DNA of 9,946 nt from the NCBI GenBank assembly GCA_028871595.1, contig JAGWMT010000106.1:1-9946 (forward strand), in the 5' to 3' direction. The DNA comes from Elusimicrobiota bacterium. GTDB taxonomy: Bacteria; Elusimicrobiota; Elusimicrobia; UBA1565; UBA9628. Shown here piece after piece: positions 1-5,090 of the stretch. The position numbers and the translations under genes are program-made. How positions within the stretch are numbered: position 1 is the first letter of the stretch; each line of letters opens with the position of its first letter. The notes beneath the pieces are model-generated. The model was not told the origin of the DNA. It did not search any database and saw nothing but the letters and a program-made list of their open reading frames with translations.

Positions 1-675
1 CGCCGGGCCCAGACGCTTCGGGCGGACCGGGTCCGGGTCCGCGGCGCGCAGGTCCCGCGCCAGCCGGGCCAGCGCCATCAGGCCGAACGGCGTCCAGAAC
101 ATCGCGATCACCCAGCCGACGTACGGGATCCAGCCCGGCGCCGCGGCGATGGCCCCCGCCGCCAGCACGCGCAGGGACACCGCGCCCAGCCGCGGGCGCA
201 CGCGTCCCCACGACAACTCGAGCGCCTCCAGGCCGTCGGCCTCGCCGTCGATCTGGTAGAAGCCCGAGAAGAACAGGAGCATGGACAGAAGCACGCCCGG
301 GATCAGGAACAGGCAGTAGCCGCCCGCCACCGCCAACAGCGACAAGGTCAGCACCCAGCCGAACTCCGCGTTCTGTTTCCAGGCCAGGGACAGGCAGGCG
401 CCGGCCTTGTCCTCGGTCATCGCCGCGCGCGTGGCGGCGGCCTGCGCCCAGGTCGTGAACCACAGCACGGCGGAGATCGCCGCCAAGGAGGCCAGCCCCC
501 ACGCCGCCCACGCCGGCCCCGCGCCGGCCGCGCTCAGCAGGGCCGCGGGAAGAAACGGAACGAACCCGGCCACGAGCGCGACGGCCCCGCCCGTGCCGGC
601 CACGGCCAGCAGGACCGCCCCGCGGCGGCGGTAATCGGCCCAGGACGCCTTCAACCAATCCGAGAAGGACGGCAT
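1..675 (-). CDS. Polytopic membrane protein (DUF975 / GPDP-membrane-domain-like), 3' end outside window
   Basis: Translating the minus strand from the ATG at 675-673 gives 225 open codons to the left edge, starting MPSFSDWLKASWADYRRRGA; the C-terminus lies outside the window. There is a short positively charged N-terminus and then several hydrophobic segments, at about residues 20-48, 52-75, 108-146 and 170-200. The segment GYCLFLIPGVLLSMLLFF, followed by an acidic loop and the stretch EALELSWGRVRPRLG, resembles the IPG-bearing helix and following amphipathic stretch of DUF975 and glycerophosphodiesterase-type membrane-domain proteins. Their role is poorly known (membrane permease or scaffold). 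No catalytic residues are visible and I assign no function. The start is the first ATG and sits 6 nt after a -10-like hexamer. The gene is divergent from the receiver gene across 33 bp. The family link is inference from pattern; the reading frame and membrane character are secure. Confidence 0.8.
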   Translation of the reverse strand, partial: MPSFSDWLKASWADYRRRGAVLLAVAGTGGAVALVAGFVPFLPAALLSAAGAGPAWAAWGLASLAAISAVLWFTTWAQAAATRAAMTEDKAGACLSLAWKQNAEFGWVLTLSLLAVAGGYCLFLIPGVLLSMLLFFSGFYQIDGEADGLEALELSWGRVRPRLGAVSLRVLAAGAIAAAPGWIPYVGWVIAMFWTPFGLMALARLARDLRAADPDPVRPKRLGPA

Positions 676-681
676 CCGCCA

Positions 682-690
682 AGAATAGCA
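682..690 (-). promoter_or_regulatory. Extended -10 promoter of the left membrane gene, predicted leaderless
   Basis: Read on the minus strand this is TGC-TATTCT, an extended -10 (TGn plus TANNNT). Six bases (TGGCGG) separate the hexamer from the ATG at 675, so initiation would fall on or next to the start codon. No -35 hexamer close to consensus is visible. It forms the left half of the 12-bp palindrome at 686-697. Confidence 0.5.
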
Positions 691-697
691 TTTGCTA
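686..697. repeat. Perfect inverted repeat shared by two divergent promoters
   Basis: The sequence TAGCA-TT-TGCTA is a perfect 5+2+5 inverted repeat centred at 691/692. Each arm contributes the upstream part (TGC and the TA) of one outward-facing extended -10 element. It could be a symmetric bidirectional promoter, an operator for a dimeric regulator, or both. Confidence 0.6.
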
Positions 698-701
698 AAC
701 T
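693..701 (+). promoter_or_regulatory. Extended -10 promoter of the receiver/MBL unit, predicted leaderless
   Basis: TGC-TAAACT is an extended -10 followed by seven bases (702-708) and then the GTG start at 709. No Shine-Dalgarno sequence lies before the GTG, so the transcript would be leaderless or nearly so. It forms the right half of the palindrome at 686-697. No convincing -35 is visible; the expected -35 position lies within the start of the divergent gene. Confidence 0.5.
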
Positions 702-708
702 TTCCAGC

Positions 709-1080
709 GTGAAGCGGGTCCTGGTGGTGGACGACGACGACGACATGCGCGCCTTGATGTCGCTGATTCTGAGCGACAGCTACGAGGTGTCGTCGGCCCC
801 GGACGGCTCGGCGGGGCTGGAGCTCGCCCGCAAGCTCCGCCCCGACCTGGTCGTCCTCGATCTCCTGATGCCGCGCATGCACGGCTTCGAGGTGTGCCGG
901 CGCATCCGCGAGGACGCGGACCTGAAAGCCGTGAAGATCCTGATCAGCTCGTCGAAGTCCTACCAGCACGACGTGACCACGTCCGTGCAGGAGACCGGCG
1001 CCGACGACTACATCGTCAAGCCCTTCGAGGTGGACGCCTTCAAGAAGCGCGTGGCCGACCTGCTGGAGCCGGGCGCGTGA
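709..1080 (+). CDS. Stand-alone response regulator receiver domain (CheY-like)
   Basis: This 123-residue protein is one receiver domain with no output domain. The acidic pocket lies in an unusual run of five aspartates (D8-D12) after the first beta strand. The phospho-acceptor is D51 in VVLDLLMPR, the switch serine is in ILISSSKS (about S81), and the conserved lysine is K104 in IVKPF. The length is normal for a single receiver domain. The GTG start at 709 places the start right before the first strand (MKRVLVVD), as expected for the family. In this family a histidine kinase phosphorylates the aspartate and the domain then binds a partner protein; no kinase is in the window. The gene overlaps the downstream MBL hydrolase by 4 bases (GTGA), implying translational coupling and suggesting the hydrolase as a partner or co-regulated output (inference). 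It is probably read from the extended -10 at 693-701. Confidence 0.93.
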   Translation: MKRVLVVDDDDDMRALMSLILSDSYEVSSAPDGSAGLELARKLRPDLVVLDLLMPRMHGFEVCRRIREDADLKAVKILISSSKSYQHDVTTSVQETGADDYIVKPFEVDAFKKRVADLLEPGA

Positions 1081-1934
1081 AGGTCCGCTTCTGGGGCGTG
1101 CGCGGCTCCATCGCCGCGCCGGGGCCGCGCACCGCGCGCTACGGCGGCAACACCCCCTGCGTGGAGATCCGGGCCGCCGACCGCCTGCTCATCGTGGACG
1201 CCGGCACCGGCATCCGCGAGCTGGGCGTTTCCTTATTGAAGGAAGCGGCCGGCAAGCCCATCGAGGGCGACCTGTTCATCGGCCACACCCATTGGGACCA
1301 CATCCAGGGCTTCCCGTTCTTCACCCCGCTCTACGTGCCCACCAGCCGCTTCTCCGTTTTCGGCGTGCACGGGACCACCAAGCGCTTCGCGGACGCCATG
1401 GCCGGTCAGATGGCCTCCACGTACTTCCCGGTGGCCATGAAGGACCTCGGCTCCAAGCCGGAGTTCCTGGAGCTCAACGAACCGGTGATGCGCGGCCCGG
1501 TCAAGGTCTCCTACCACTACCTGAACCATCCCGGCATCACCATCGGCTTCCGCTTCGAGCACGACGGCAAGATCGTCTCCTACATCAGCGACCACGAGCC
1601 CTACGGCAAGCTCAACGCCTCGGGCGAGTACGCGGTGAAGGAGGACGCCCAGGTCGCGCGCTTCGTGGAAGGCTCGGACCTGCTCATCTGCGAGTCGCAG
1701 TACACCGCCGACGAGTACAAGATCAAGAAGGGCTGGGGCCACAGCACCTTCGACGACGTGCTGGACCTGGCCCAGAAGGCCGGGGTCAAGCGCCTGGCCC
1801 TGTTCCACCACGACCCGTCCCACGACGACGACATCATGGCCGCCCTGGAGTCCGACTGCGTGGCCTTGGTGGGCGCGCGTCAGGCCAAGCTGGAAGTCTT
1901 CGCCGCGCGCGAGGGGATGGAGCTCTCGGTCTAG
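1077..1934 (+). CDS. Metallo-beta-lactamase-fold hydrolase, PhnP / cyclic-phosphodiesterase-like group
   Basis: This 285-residue cytoplasmic protein has no signal peptide. The start is the GTG at 1077, overlapping the receiver stop as GTGA; the open frame extends further upstream, but that part is a shadow of the receiver gene. The N-terminus MKVRFWGVRGSIAAPG, followed by YGGNTPC, is characteristic of MBL hydrolases annotated as phosphoribosyl-1,2-cyclic-phosphate or cyclic-nucleotide phosphodiesterase-like. Metal ligands are visible as HTHWDH (70-75), a further histidine in LNHPG (151), D172 in YISDHE, H222 in GWGHS, and histidines at 244/245 in LFHHDPSHDDD. Both metal sites therefore look complete and the enzyme should be active. 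The substrate cannot be read from the sequence; a phosphodiester is the family expectation. Pairing with a lone receiver suggests phosphorelay-controlled hydrolysis of a signalling or metabolic ester (inference). Transcription ends at the terminator at 2052-2075. Confidence 0.9.
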   Translation: MKVRFWGVRGSIAAPGPRTARYGGNTPCVEIRAADRLLIVDAGTGIRELGVSLLKEAAGKPIEGDLFIGHTHWDHIQGFPFFTPLYVPTSRFSVFGVHGTTKRFADAMAGQMASTYFPVAMKDLGSKPEFLELNEPVMRGPVKVSYHYLNHPGITIGFRFEHDGKIVSYISDHEPYGKLNASGEYAVKEDAQVARFVEGSDLLICESQYTADEYKIKKGWGHSTFDDVLDLAQKAGVKRLALFHHDPSHDDDIMAALESDCVALVGARQAKLEVFAAREGMELSV

Positions 1935-2009
1935 CCGCGGCTGAAAAACCGCTTGCGTGCGGCGTGATGGTAAGTCCGGACGCAGTGGAATTTCGTTTCC
2001 GTTCATTTC

Positions 2010-2027
2010 ACTCGCGCCGGAGCGAGT
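2010..2027. repeat. 18-bp palindromic repeat, copy 1
   Basis: ACTCGC-GCCGGA-GCGAGT is a 6-bp-stem hairpin that differs by one base from the palindrome at 2667-2684 on the other side of hicBA. It is the first of three consecutive stem-loops downstream of the MBL gene. It may be a dispersed palindromic element or part of the terminator array. Confidence 0.65.
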
Positions 2028-2028
2028 T

Positions 2029-2050
2029 TCGATCGCTTCGAGCGGATCGA
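2029..2050. repeat. Second stem-loop of the 3' array
   Basis: The outer arms TCGATC (2029-2034) and GATCGA (2045-2050) enclose an inner GCT/AGC stem with a TCG loop and one bulged G at 2044. It lies one base after the first palindrome and one base before the terminator hairpin, so the three structures are nearly contiguous. Confidence 0.55.
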
Positions 2051-2051
2051 A

Positions 2052-2075
2052 GTGACTCCAGAGTCACCCTTTTTT
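2052..2075 (+). terminator. Intrinsic terminator of the receiver/MBL unit
   Basis: A perfect 7-base inverted repeat, GTGACTC (2052-2058) and GAGTCAC (2061-2067), is followed after two cytosines by six thymines (2070-2075). With a four-base loop the stem is 6 bp. The T-run is on the plus strand only, so it serves the MBL transcript and not the convergent hicBA one. Confidence 0.8.
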
Positions 2076-2106
2076 CGTCGGCGGGAGCGAACTAAACGGA
2101 AAGGCG

Positions 2107-2331
2107 TCACAGCAAACGGCGGAACTCCTCGACCGTCAGCCCCGCGTCATGAATGATCCGCCGCAAGGTTCCGGATTTCAAGTCGCCCGGATGCACGGGA
2201 ACCGTGATCGGGTAAGGATGTCCTGATTTGTAGAGAATCGCGTGGGAACCTGTCTGATGATGGAGGAGGAACCCGGCCCGGCGCAAGGCCGCCAGGACCT
2301 GTCGCGCGCGGCAGACCGGCGGCCGCGCCAC
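2107..2331 (-). CDS. hicA: HicA-family mRNA interferase toxin
   Basis: This 74-residue protein is the normal size for HicA. The N-terminal helix RARQVLAALRRAGFLLHHQ is followed by GSH with the catalytic histidine H30. Then come the strand ITVPVHPGDLKSGTLRRI and the C-terminal helix AGLTVEEFRRLL, which closely matches the family pattern. HicA folds as a small double-stranded-RNA-binding-like domain and cleaves mRNA, stopping translation until HicB neutralises it. I chose the GTG at 2331 because it leaves the usual few residues before the first helix; the longer upstream frame is a shadow of hicB. The start lies 2 nt after the hicB stop, so expression is coupled to the antitoxin. No clear Shine-Dalgarno is seen, as expected if ribosomes re-initiate. 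The active-site residue is present and the frame is intact, so the toxin should be functional. Confidence 0.92.
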   Translation of the reverse strand: MARPPVCRARQVLAALRRAGFLLHHQTGSHAILYKSGHPYPITVPVHPGDLKSGTLRRIIHDAGLTVEEFRRLL

Positions 2332-2333
2332 GA

Positions 2334-2546
2334 CTAGACCTGCAGGGAGAAAACCTTGCCTTCTTTCGTCTTCGCCAATGACAACGATTTCTTGTTGGCG
2401 ACGATCAGGTAGCCCTGGAGAGCGTCGAGAAGATTTTTCTTGGCGGCCGCTTCCGTCGCGCCTTCGGAAACGCAACCGGGCAACGCCGGGATATAGGCGG
2501 TGAACCCGCCCTCCGGCTGAGGCTCCAAGATCGCGTTGATCTTCAT
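2334..2546 (-). CDS. hicB: HicB-family antitoxin, short form
   Basis: This 70-residue protein, starting MKINAILEPQPEGGFTAYIP, carries the HicB signature ALPGCVSEGATEAAAKKNLLDAL in a partial RNase H-like fold. It ends soon after the fold (KVFSLQV), with no C-terminal helix-turn-helix or ribbon-helix-helix segment, so DNA-binding autoregulation is not evident. It precedes hicA by 2 nt and would bind and block the toxin. The ATG at 2546 fits the family N-terminus and lies 6 nt after a good extended -10. An upstream in-frame ATG at 2588 has a GGGAG sequence 5 nt before it and would add 14 residues (84 aa in total), so the start is not settled. Base composition of hicB is lower in GC than its neighbours (29 of 60 bases are G or C in 2341-2400), which suggests horizontal acquisition. 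Confidence 0.9.
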   Translation of the reverse strand: MKINAILEPQPEGGFTAYIPALPGCVSEGATEAAAKKNLLDALQGYLIVANKKSLSLAKTKEGKVFSLQV

Positions 2547-2552
2547 GCCAGC

Positions 2553-2581
2553 AGTGTAACAGCGCTCCCGCTTCAAATCAA
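2553..2581 (-). promoter_or_regulatory. hicBA promoter, predicted leaderless
   Basis: On the minus strand, TTGATT (2581-2576) and TACACT (2558-2553) are separated by exactly 17 bases, and the -10 is preceded by TGT, making it an extended -10. Six bases then lead to the hicB ATG at 2546. This is the most complete promoter in the window and predicts a leaderless hicB transcript. It overlaps the extra N-terminal codons of the alternative hicB start at 2588. Confidence 0.6.
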
Positions 2582-2593
2582 GGCTCATGGTTT

Positions 2594-2598
2594 CTCCC
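2594..2598 (-). promoter_or_regulatory. Possible ribosome binding site for a longer hicB
   Basis: Minus-strand GGGAG lies 5 nt before the in-frame ATG at 2588. It would support an 84-residue HicB if a promoter exists further upstream. Just upstream of it is a short tandem repeat (GTATG twice, around 2598-2608) that could be an operator. It competes with the leaderless start at 2546. Confidence 0.35.
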
Positions 2599-2658
2599 AT
2601 ACCATACGGTTTAGGGCGAGAAAAAGTTCCATGAAAGCGCCGCGGCTCGACCCACTCC

Positions 2659-2690
2659 GGGCGGAAACTCGCGCCGGCGCGAGTCCGCCC
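2659..2690. repeat. Long hairpin containing 18-bp palindrome copy 2, just past the yfhO-like stop
   Basis: The core ACTCGCGC-CG-GCGCGAGT (2667-2684) is a perfect palindrome that differs from copy 1 at 2010-2027 by a single base (C for A at position 12). Outer arms GGGCGG (2659-2664) and CCGCCC (2685-2690) extend the stem with a two-base AA bulge. It begins 4 bp past the stop codon of the minus-strand membrane gene, so in that transcript it is a strong 3' stem-loop. No T-run follows it on the minus strand, so it is better described as a 3'-end stabiliser or repeat than as an intrinsic terminator. Confidence 0.65.
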
Positions 2691-2694
2691 CCAG

Positions 2695-4941
2695 TTAGGC
2701 GCGACGCCAGACCCAGGTCAGGCCCAGCGCGGACAGCAGCGCCAGCCCCAGGCCGATCCAGAACGAGAACGGCACGTACGTGAAACGCACCGTGGAGTCC
2801 CCCGCCGGCACGGGCACCGCGCGGAACGCGTAGTCCGCCCGCCGCACCGCCACCGCCCGACCGTTGACCTCCGCGCGCCAGCCCGGGTACCAGCTGTCCA
2901 GCAGCAGCAGCCAGCCGGGGCCGTCGGAGCGGACCCGCACATTCACCTCGTCGGGCGTCTCGGACGCGATGCGCGCCGCGCCGCGCGCGCCCGCCGTCAC
3001 CGGCGCCTCGAACCAGTCGTCCAGCCAGATCACCGCCTTCGGGTCGAAGCCCGGCGCGCGCACGGCGGCGAACGTCTGCGCCGGCGTCGCCGTCCGCGCC
3101 TGCGGCACGAACAGCGCGCGGCGCCCCGGCTCCGGGGCGCGGTACACCCGCAGGTCGCCCGCGTACGCGGGCGTCCAGTCCGGCGGCACGGCTCCCGCGG
3201 TCTTCTCGGTCGCGGCCAGCGCGGAGATCGCCAGCAAGGACGAGGTCGGCGGCAAGGAGTCCGCGTATTGATAAAAGTCGAACGAGCCCGAGCGTCCCGT
3301 CACCAGCTGCTCGTAGCGCCGCAGCGACGCGAAGTCGCGCCCGCGCGCGTCGCGCAGGCCGAAGGGCATGGCCGTGTCGGGCGCCAGCGCCCAGCCCAGG
3401 CCGAAGATCCGCCCCTCGCCCTGCAGTTCGGCCAGCGCGCGGATGCCCGGCGTCGCGGGGTACAGCAGTTCCCCGGGCGCCGTGGGATTGACGCCCAGGC
3501 CGACGCGGAGCAGGAACAGCGCGGCGACGGCCGGCGCCCAGCGGCGCGCGCCCGGCCGCGACGCCAGCCACAGCGCCGCGACGGCCTCGGCCGCGAACGC
3601 CGCCGCCTGGCCCAGGGCGAACCCCAGCTCGTCGGGGCGGAACGCGCTTCCCGCGCGCGCCACCATGAACAGGTCCAGCGCCAGCGCCGCGCCGAAGATC
3701 CCCAGGAGCCAGTTCCGCTCGCCGGAGGACGCGGGCGCGGCGTCCTCGTCGCAACCCAGGCCCGCCAAGGTCGCCGCGCCGAAGCAGAACAGGAGCAGCA
3801 GGCGCGTGGGATTGGCCCACGCCAAGCCGGGCAGCACGCGCCACAGCCACGGCAGGGGCGGCGCGCCCAGCGCGCCCGCCAACCCGAACAGCGCCAGCCC
3901 CAGGTGGAAGCGGACCTCGCGCTCGCCGCGCCGCCGCACGGCGGCCAGGACCGCGAAGGCGACGGCGATCAGGCCGATCCAGCCCGCGCGCTCGATGAAA
4001 TTATCGGCCGGACCCAGGCCGAACGCCGCGCCCAGCATCTCCGCGCCGTGCGTCGGCGAGCCCGAGGCCAGCGGCATGAGGAGATGCAGCAAGGCCCACG
4101 GCGACAGCCGCGTGCTCCAGCGCGCCAGCGCCGACGACGCCGCGCCCGTGGAGCTCAACGCCGCGTATTCCAGCCACGGCAGCAGGGCCGGCGCGGCCAG
4201 CGCGGCGCCGGCCAGCGCCGCCGCGCCCGCGGCCTTCCACCGGTCGCGGCGCAGGAACAGCGCGTACGCCGCGCCCGCCGCCAGAATATGAAGCGCCGTG
4301 GGCGGATGGCCGCCCAGCAGGATCAGCGCGACGACCACGGAGACGGGCACCCAGCCGCGCGCGTCGTCGCGCTCCGCGGCGCGGCCCAGCGCCCAGAACA
4401 GCGCGGGGAGCAGGCACGCCGCGTTGGTCTGCGGATGGCCCAGCCAGGCCACCATGAAGCCGCACAGCGCGAAGCTGATCCCCGCCAGCGCCGCGCCGGA
4501 GCGGCGCGCGCCCAGCCGCCGCGCGTGCAGGGCCGTGAACAGCCCCGCGGCGAACAGCTTCAGGAAGGCGGCGGCCACGCTCCACGCCGCCGGCGAGAGC
4601 GCGATCAGCAGGATGTTGGTCGGGAAGAACGGCGCCGCCTGCGCGCAGCCCGCGAAGGGCACGCCCGCCGCGATCAGCGGATTCCAGAACGGGAAGCGCC
4701 CCATCAACAGCTCGGAGCGCAGGAACAGACGCCACGGCCACAGCTGGAGCAGCTGGTCCACCAGCAGGCCGTTGCCCGGCGCCGGCGGCAGGACGGCGTT
4801 CCACGGCGGCACGCGCCACAGCGAGCCGACGGGGAGCAGCCCCTGGCCCCGGAGCAGCGCGGGCAGGAGCAGGGCCAGAACCGCCGCTCCGACGGCCACG
4901 GCGGCGTACGCCGTCTCGCGGCGCCGGTCTTTGGGGTCCAT
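2695..4941 (-). CDS. YfhO-family polytopic membrane protein (GT-C-like)
   Basis: This 748-residue inner-membrane protein has an N-terminal anchor at about 11-32 and many further hydrophobic helices to about residue 475. A soluble extracytoplasmic region (about 480-715) and a last helix at about 725-743 before the terminal RRA follow. Family-like features are VDQLLQLWPWR near residue 61, GRFPFWNPLIAAGVPF (81-96), GHPQTN (168-173), GGHPPTALH (210-218), and the C-terminal motif DSWYPGWRAEVNG (about 682-694) that typifies YfhO proteins. Bacillus YfhO and its relatives are implicated in glycosylating lipoteichoic acid or other surface polymers with lipid-linked sugars; the substrate here is unknown. 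The length is in the family's usual range. The ATG at 4941 is preceded by TACTTT 6 nt upstream and no Shine-Dalgarno, consistent with a leaderless mRNA. The gene is divergent from the tRNA and from other GT-C-like genes, with which it probably shares a pathway (inference). Confidence 0.88.
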   Translation of the reverse strand: MDPKDRRRETAYAAVAVGAAVLALLLPALLRGQGLLPVGSLWRVPPWNAVLPPAPGNGLLVDQLLQLWPWRLFLRSELLMGRFPFWNPLIAAGVPFAGCAQAAPFFPTNILLIALSPAAWSVAAAFLKLFAAGLFTALHARRLGARRSGAALAGISFALCGFMVAWLGHPQTNAACLLPALFWALGRAAERDDARGWVPVSVVVALILLGGHPPTALHILAAGAAYALFLRRDRWKAAGAAALAGAALAAPALLPWLEYAALSSTGAASSALARWSTRLSPWALLHLLMPLASGSPTHGAEMLGAAFGLGPADNFIERAGWIGLIAVAFAVLAAVRRRGEREVRFHLGLALFGLAGALGAPPLPWLWRVLPGLAWANPTRLLLLFCFGAATLAGLGCDEDAAPASSGERNWLLGIFGAALALDLFMVARAGSAFRPDELGFALGQAAAFAAEAVAALWLASRPGARRWAPAVAALFLLRVGLGVNPTAPGELLYPATPGIRALAELQGEGRIFGLGWALAPDTAMPFGLRDARGRDFASLRRYEQLVTGRSGSFDFYQYADSLPPTSSLLAISALAATEKTAGAVPPDWTPAYAGDLRVYRAPEPGRRALFVPQARTATPAQTFAAVRAPGFDPKAVIWLDDWFEAPVTAGARGAARIASETPDEVNVRVRSDGPGWLLLLDSWYPGWRAEVNGRAVAVRRADYAFRAVPVPAGDSTVRFTYVPFSFWIGLGLALLSALGLTWVWRRA

Positions 4942-4947
4942 CAGGAG

Positions 4948-4953
4948 AAAGTA
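4948..4953 (-). promoter_or_regulatory. Putative -10 of the yfhO-like gene
   Basis: Minus-strand TACTTT fits TANNNT and ends 6 bases before the ATG at 4941. There is no TG extension and no clear -35. It is supported mainly by having the same spacing as the other start-proximal -10 elements in this window. Confidence 0.3.
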
Positions 4954-4977
4954 GAAAATTTATCCGGCGGAATGCGC

Positions 4978-4983
4978 TATAAT
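4978..4983 (+). promoter_or_regulatory. -10 box of the tRNA-Ser gene
   Basis: A consensus TATAAT ends 10 bases before the first base of the mature tRNA (4994), which leaves a leader of only a few bases. The region 17 bp upstream (4955-4960, AAAATT) is AT-rich but is not a convincing -35. This promoter probably also drives the downstream membrane-protein genes by read-through. Confidence 0.65.
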
Positions 4984-4993
4984 CCTGGGCGTA

Positions 4994-5082
4994 GGAAAGG
5001 TGGCCGAGCGGTCGAAGGCGCACGACTGGAAATCGTGTAGGGTTAACAGCCCTCCAGGGTTCGAATCCCTGCCTTTCCGCCA
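4994..5082 (+). tRNA. tRNA-Ser, anticodon GGA
   Basis: This is an 89-nt class II tRNA. The acceptor GGAAAGG (4994-5000) pairs with CCTTTCC (5072-5078), followed by discriminator G and an encoded CCA (5080-5082). The anticodon stem is CACGA/TCGTG with loop CTGGAAA, giving anticodon GGA, which reads UCC and UCU serine codons. There is a long variable arm after the anticodon stem, as in serine tRNAs. The T arm is CAGGG, loop TTCGAAT, CCCTG (5055-5071). All stems are intact. It sits between two divergent membrane-protein units and is followed directly by eight thymines that run into the next gene's TTG start. Confidence 0.97.
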
Positions 5083-5090
5083 TTTTTTTT
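5083..5090 (+). promoter_or_regulatory. T8 tract joining the tRNA to the next gene
   Basis: Eight consecutive thymines follow the tRNA CCA end, and the last two are part of the TTG start codon at 5089. The tract could act as a partial terminator for the tRNA transcript, as a tRNA 3'-processing signal, or as a U-rich ribosome-loading leader for the membrane gene. No Shine-Dalgarno fits in the 6 bases available. Confidence 0.5.

Noticed and set aside
407..634. A 75-codon plus-strand open frame near the left edge
   Set aside because: It lies inside the minus-strand membrane gene, whose frame is open across the whole segment with clear transmembrane helices. The plus-strand translation is Ala/Pro/Thr-rich noise.
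1967..2095. A 42-codon open frame starting with ATG after the MBL gene
   Set aside because: It runs straight through the three stem-loops and the T-run of the terminator, has no ribosome binding site, and its arginine/serine-rich translation is what palindromic GC-rich DNA gives.
2010..2684. CRISPR-like repeats
   Set aside because: Only two 18-bp palindromes, about 640 bp apart with genes between them. There is no regular repeat-spacer series.
3268..5040. A 590-codon plus-strand open frame opposite the yfhO-like gene
   Set aside because: Antisense shadow in GC-rich DNA. The translation is almost all R, Q, A, G and P with no domain or hydrophobic pattern, it runs into the tRNA gene, and the minus frame has clear membrane-protein structure.
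4994..5082. tRNA-Ser as the integration site of a genomic island carrying the glycosyltransferase genes
   Set aside because: No integrase gene and no repeated copy of the tRNA 3' end is present in the window. The idea needs flanking sequence to support it.
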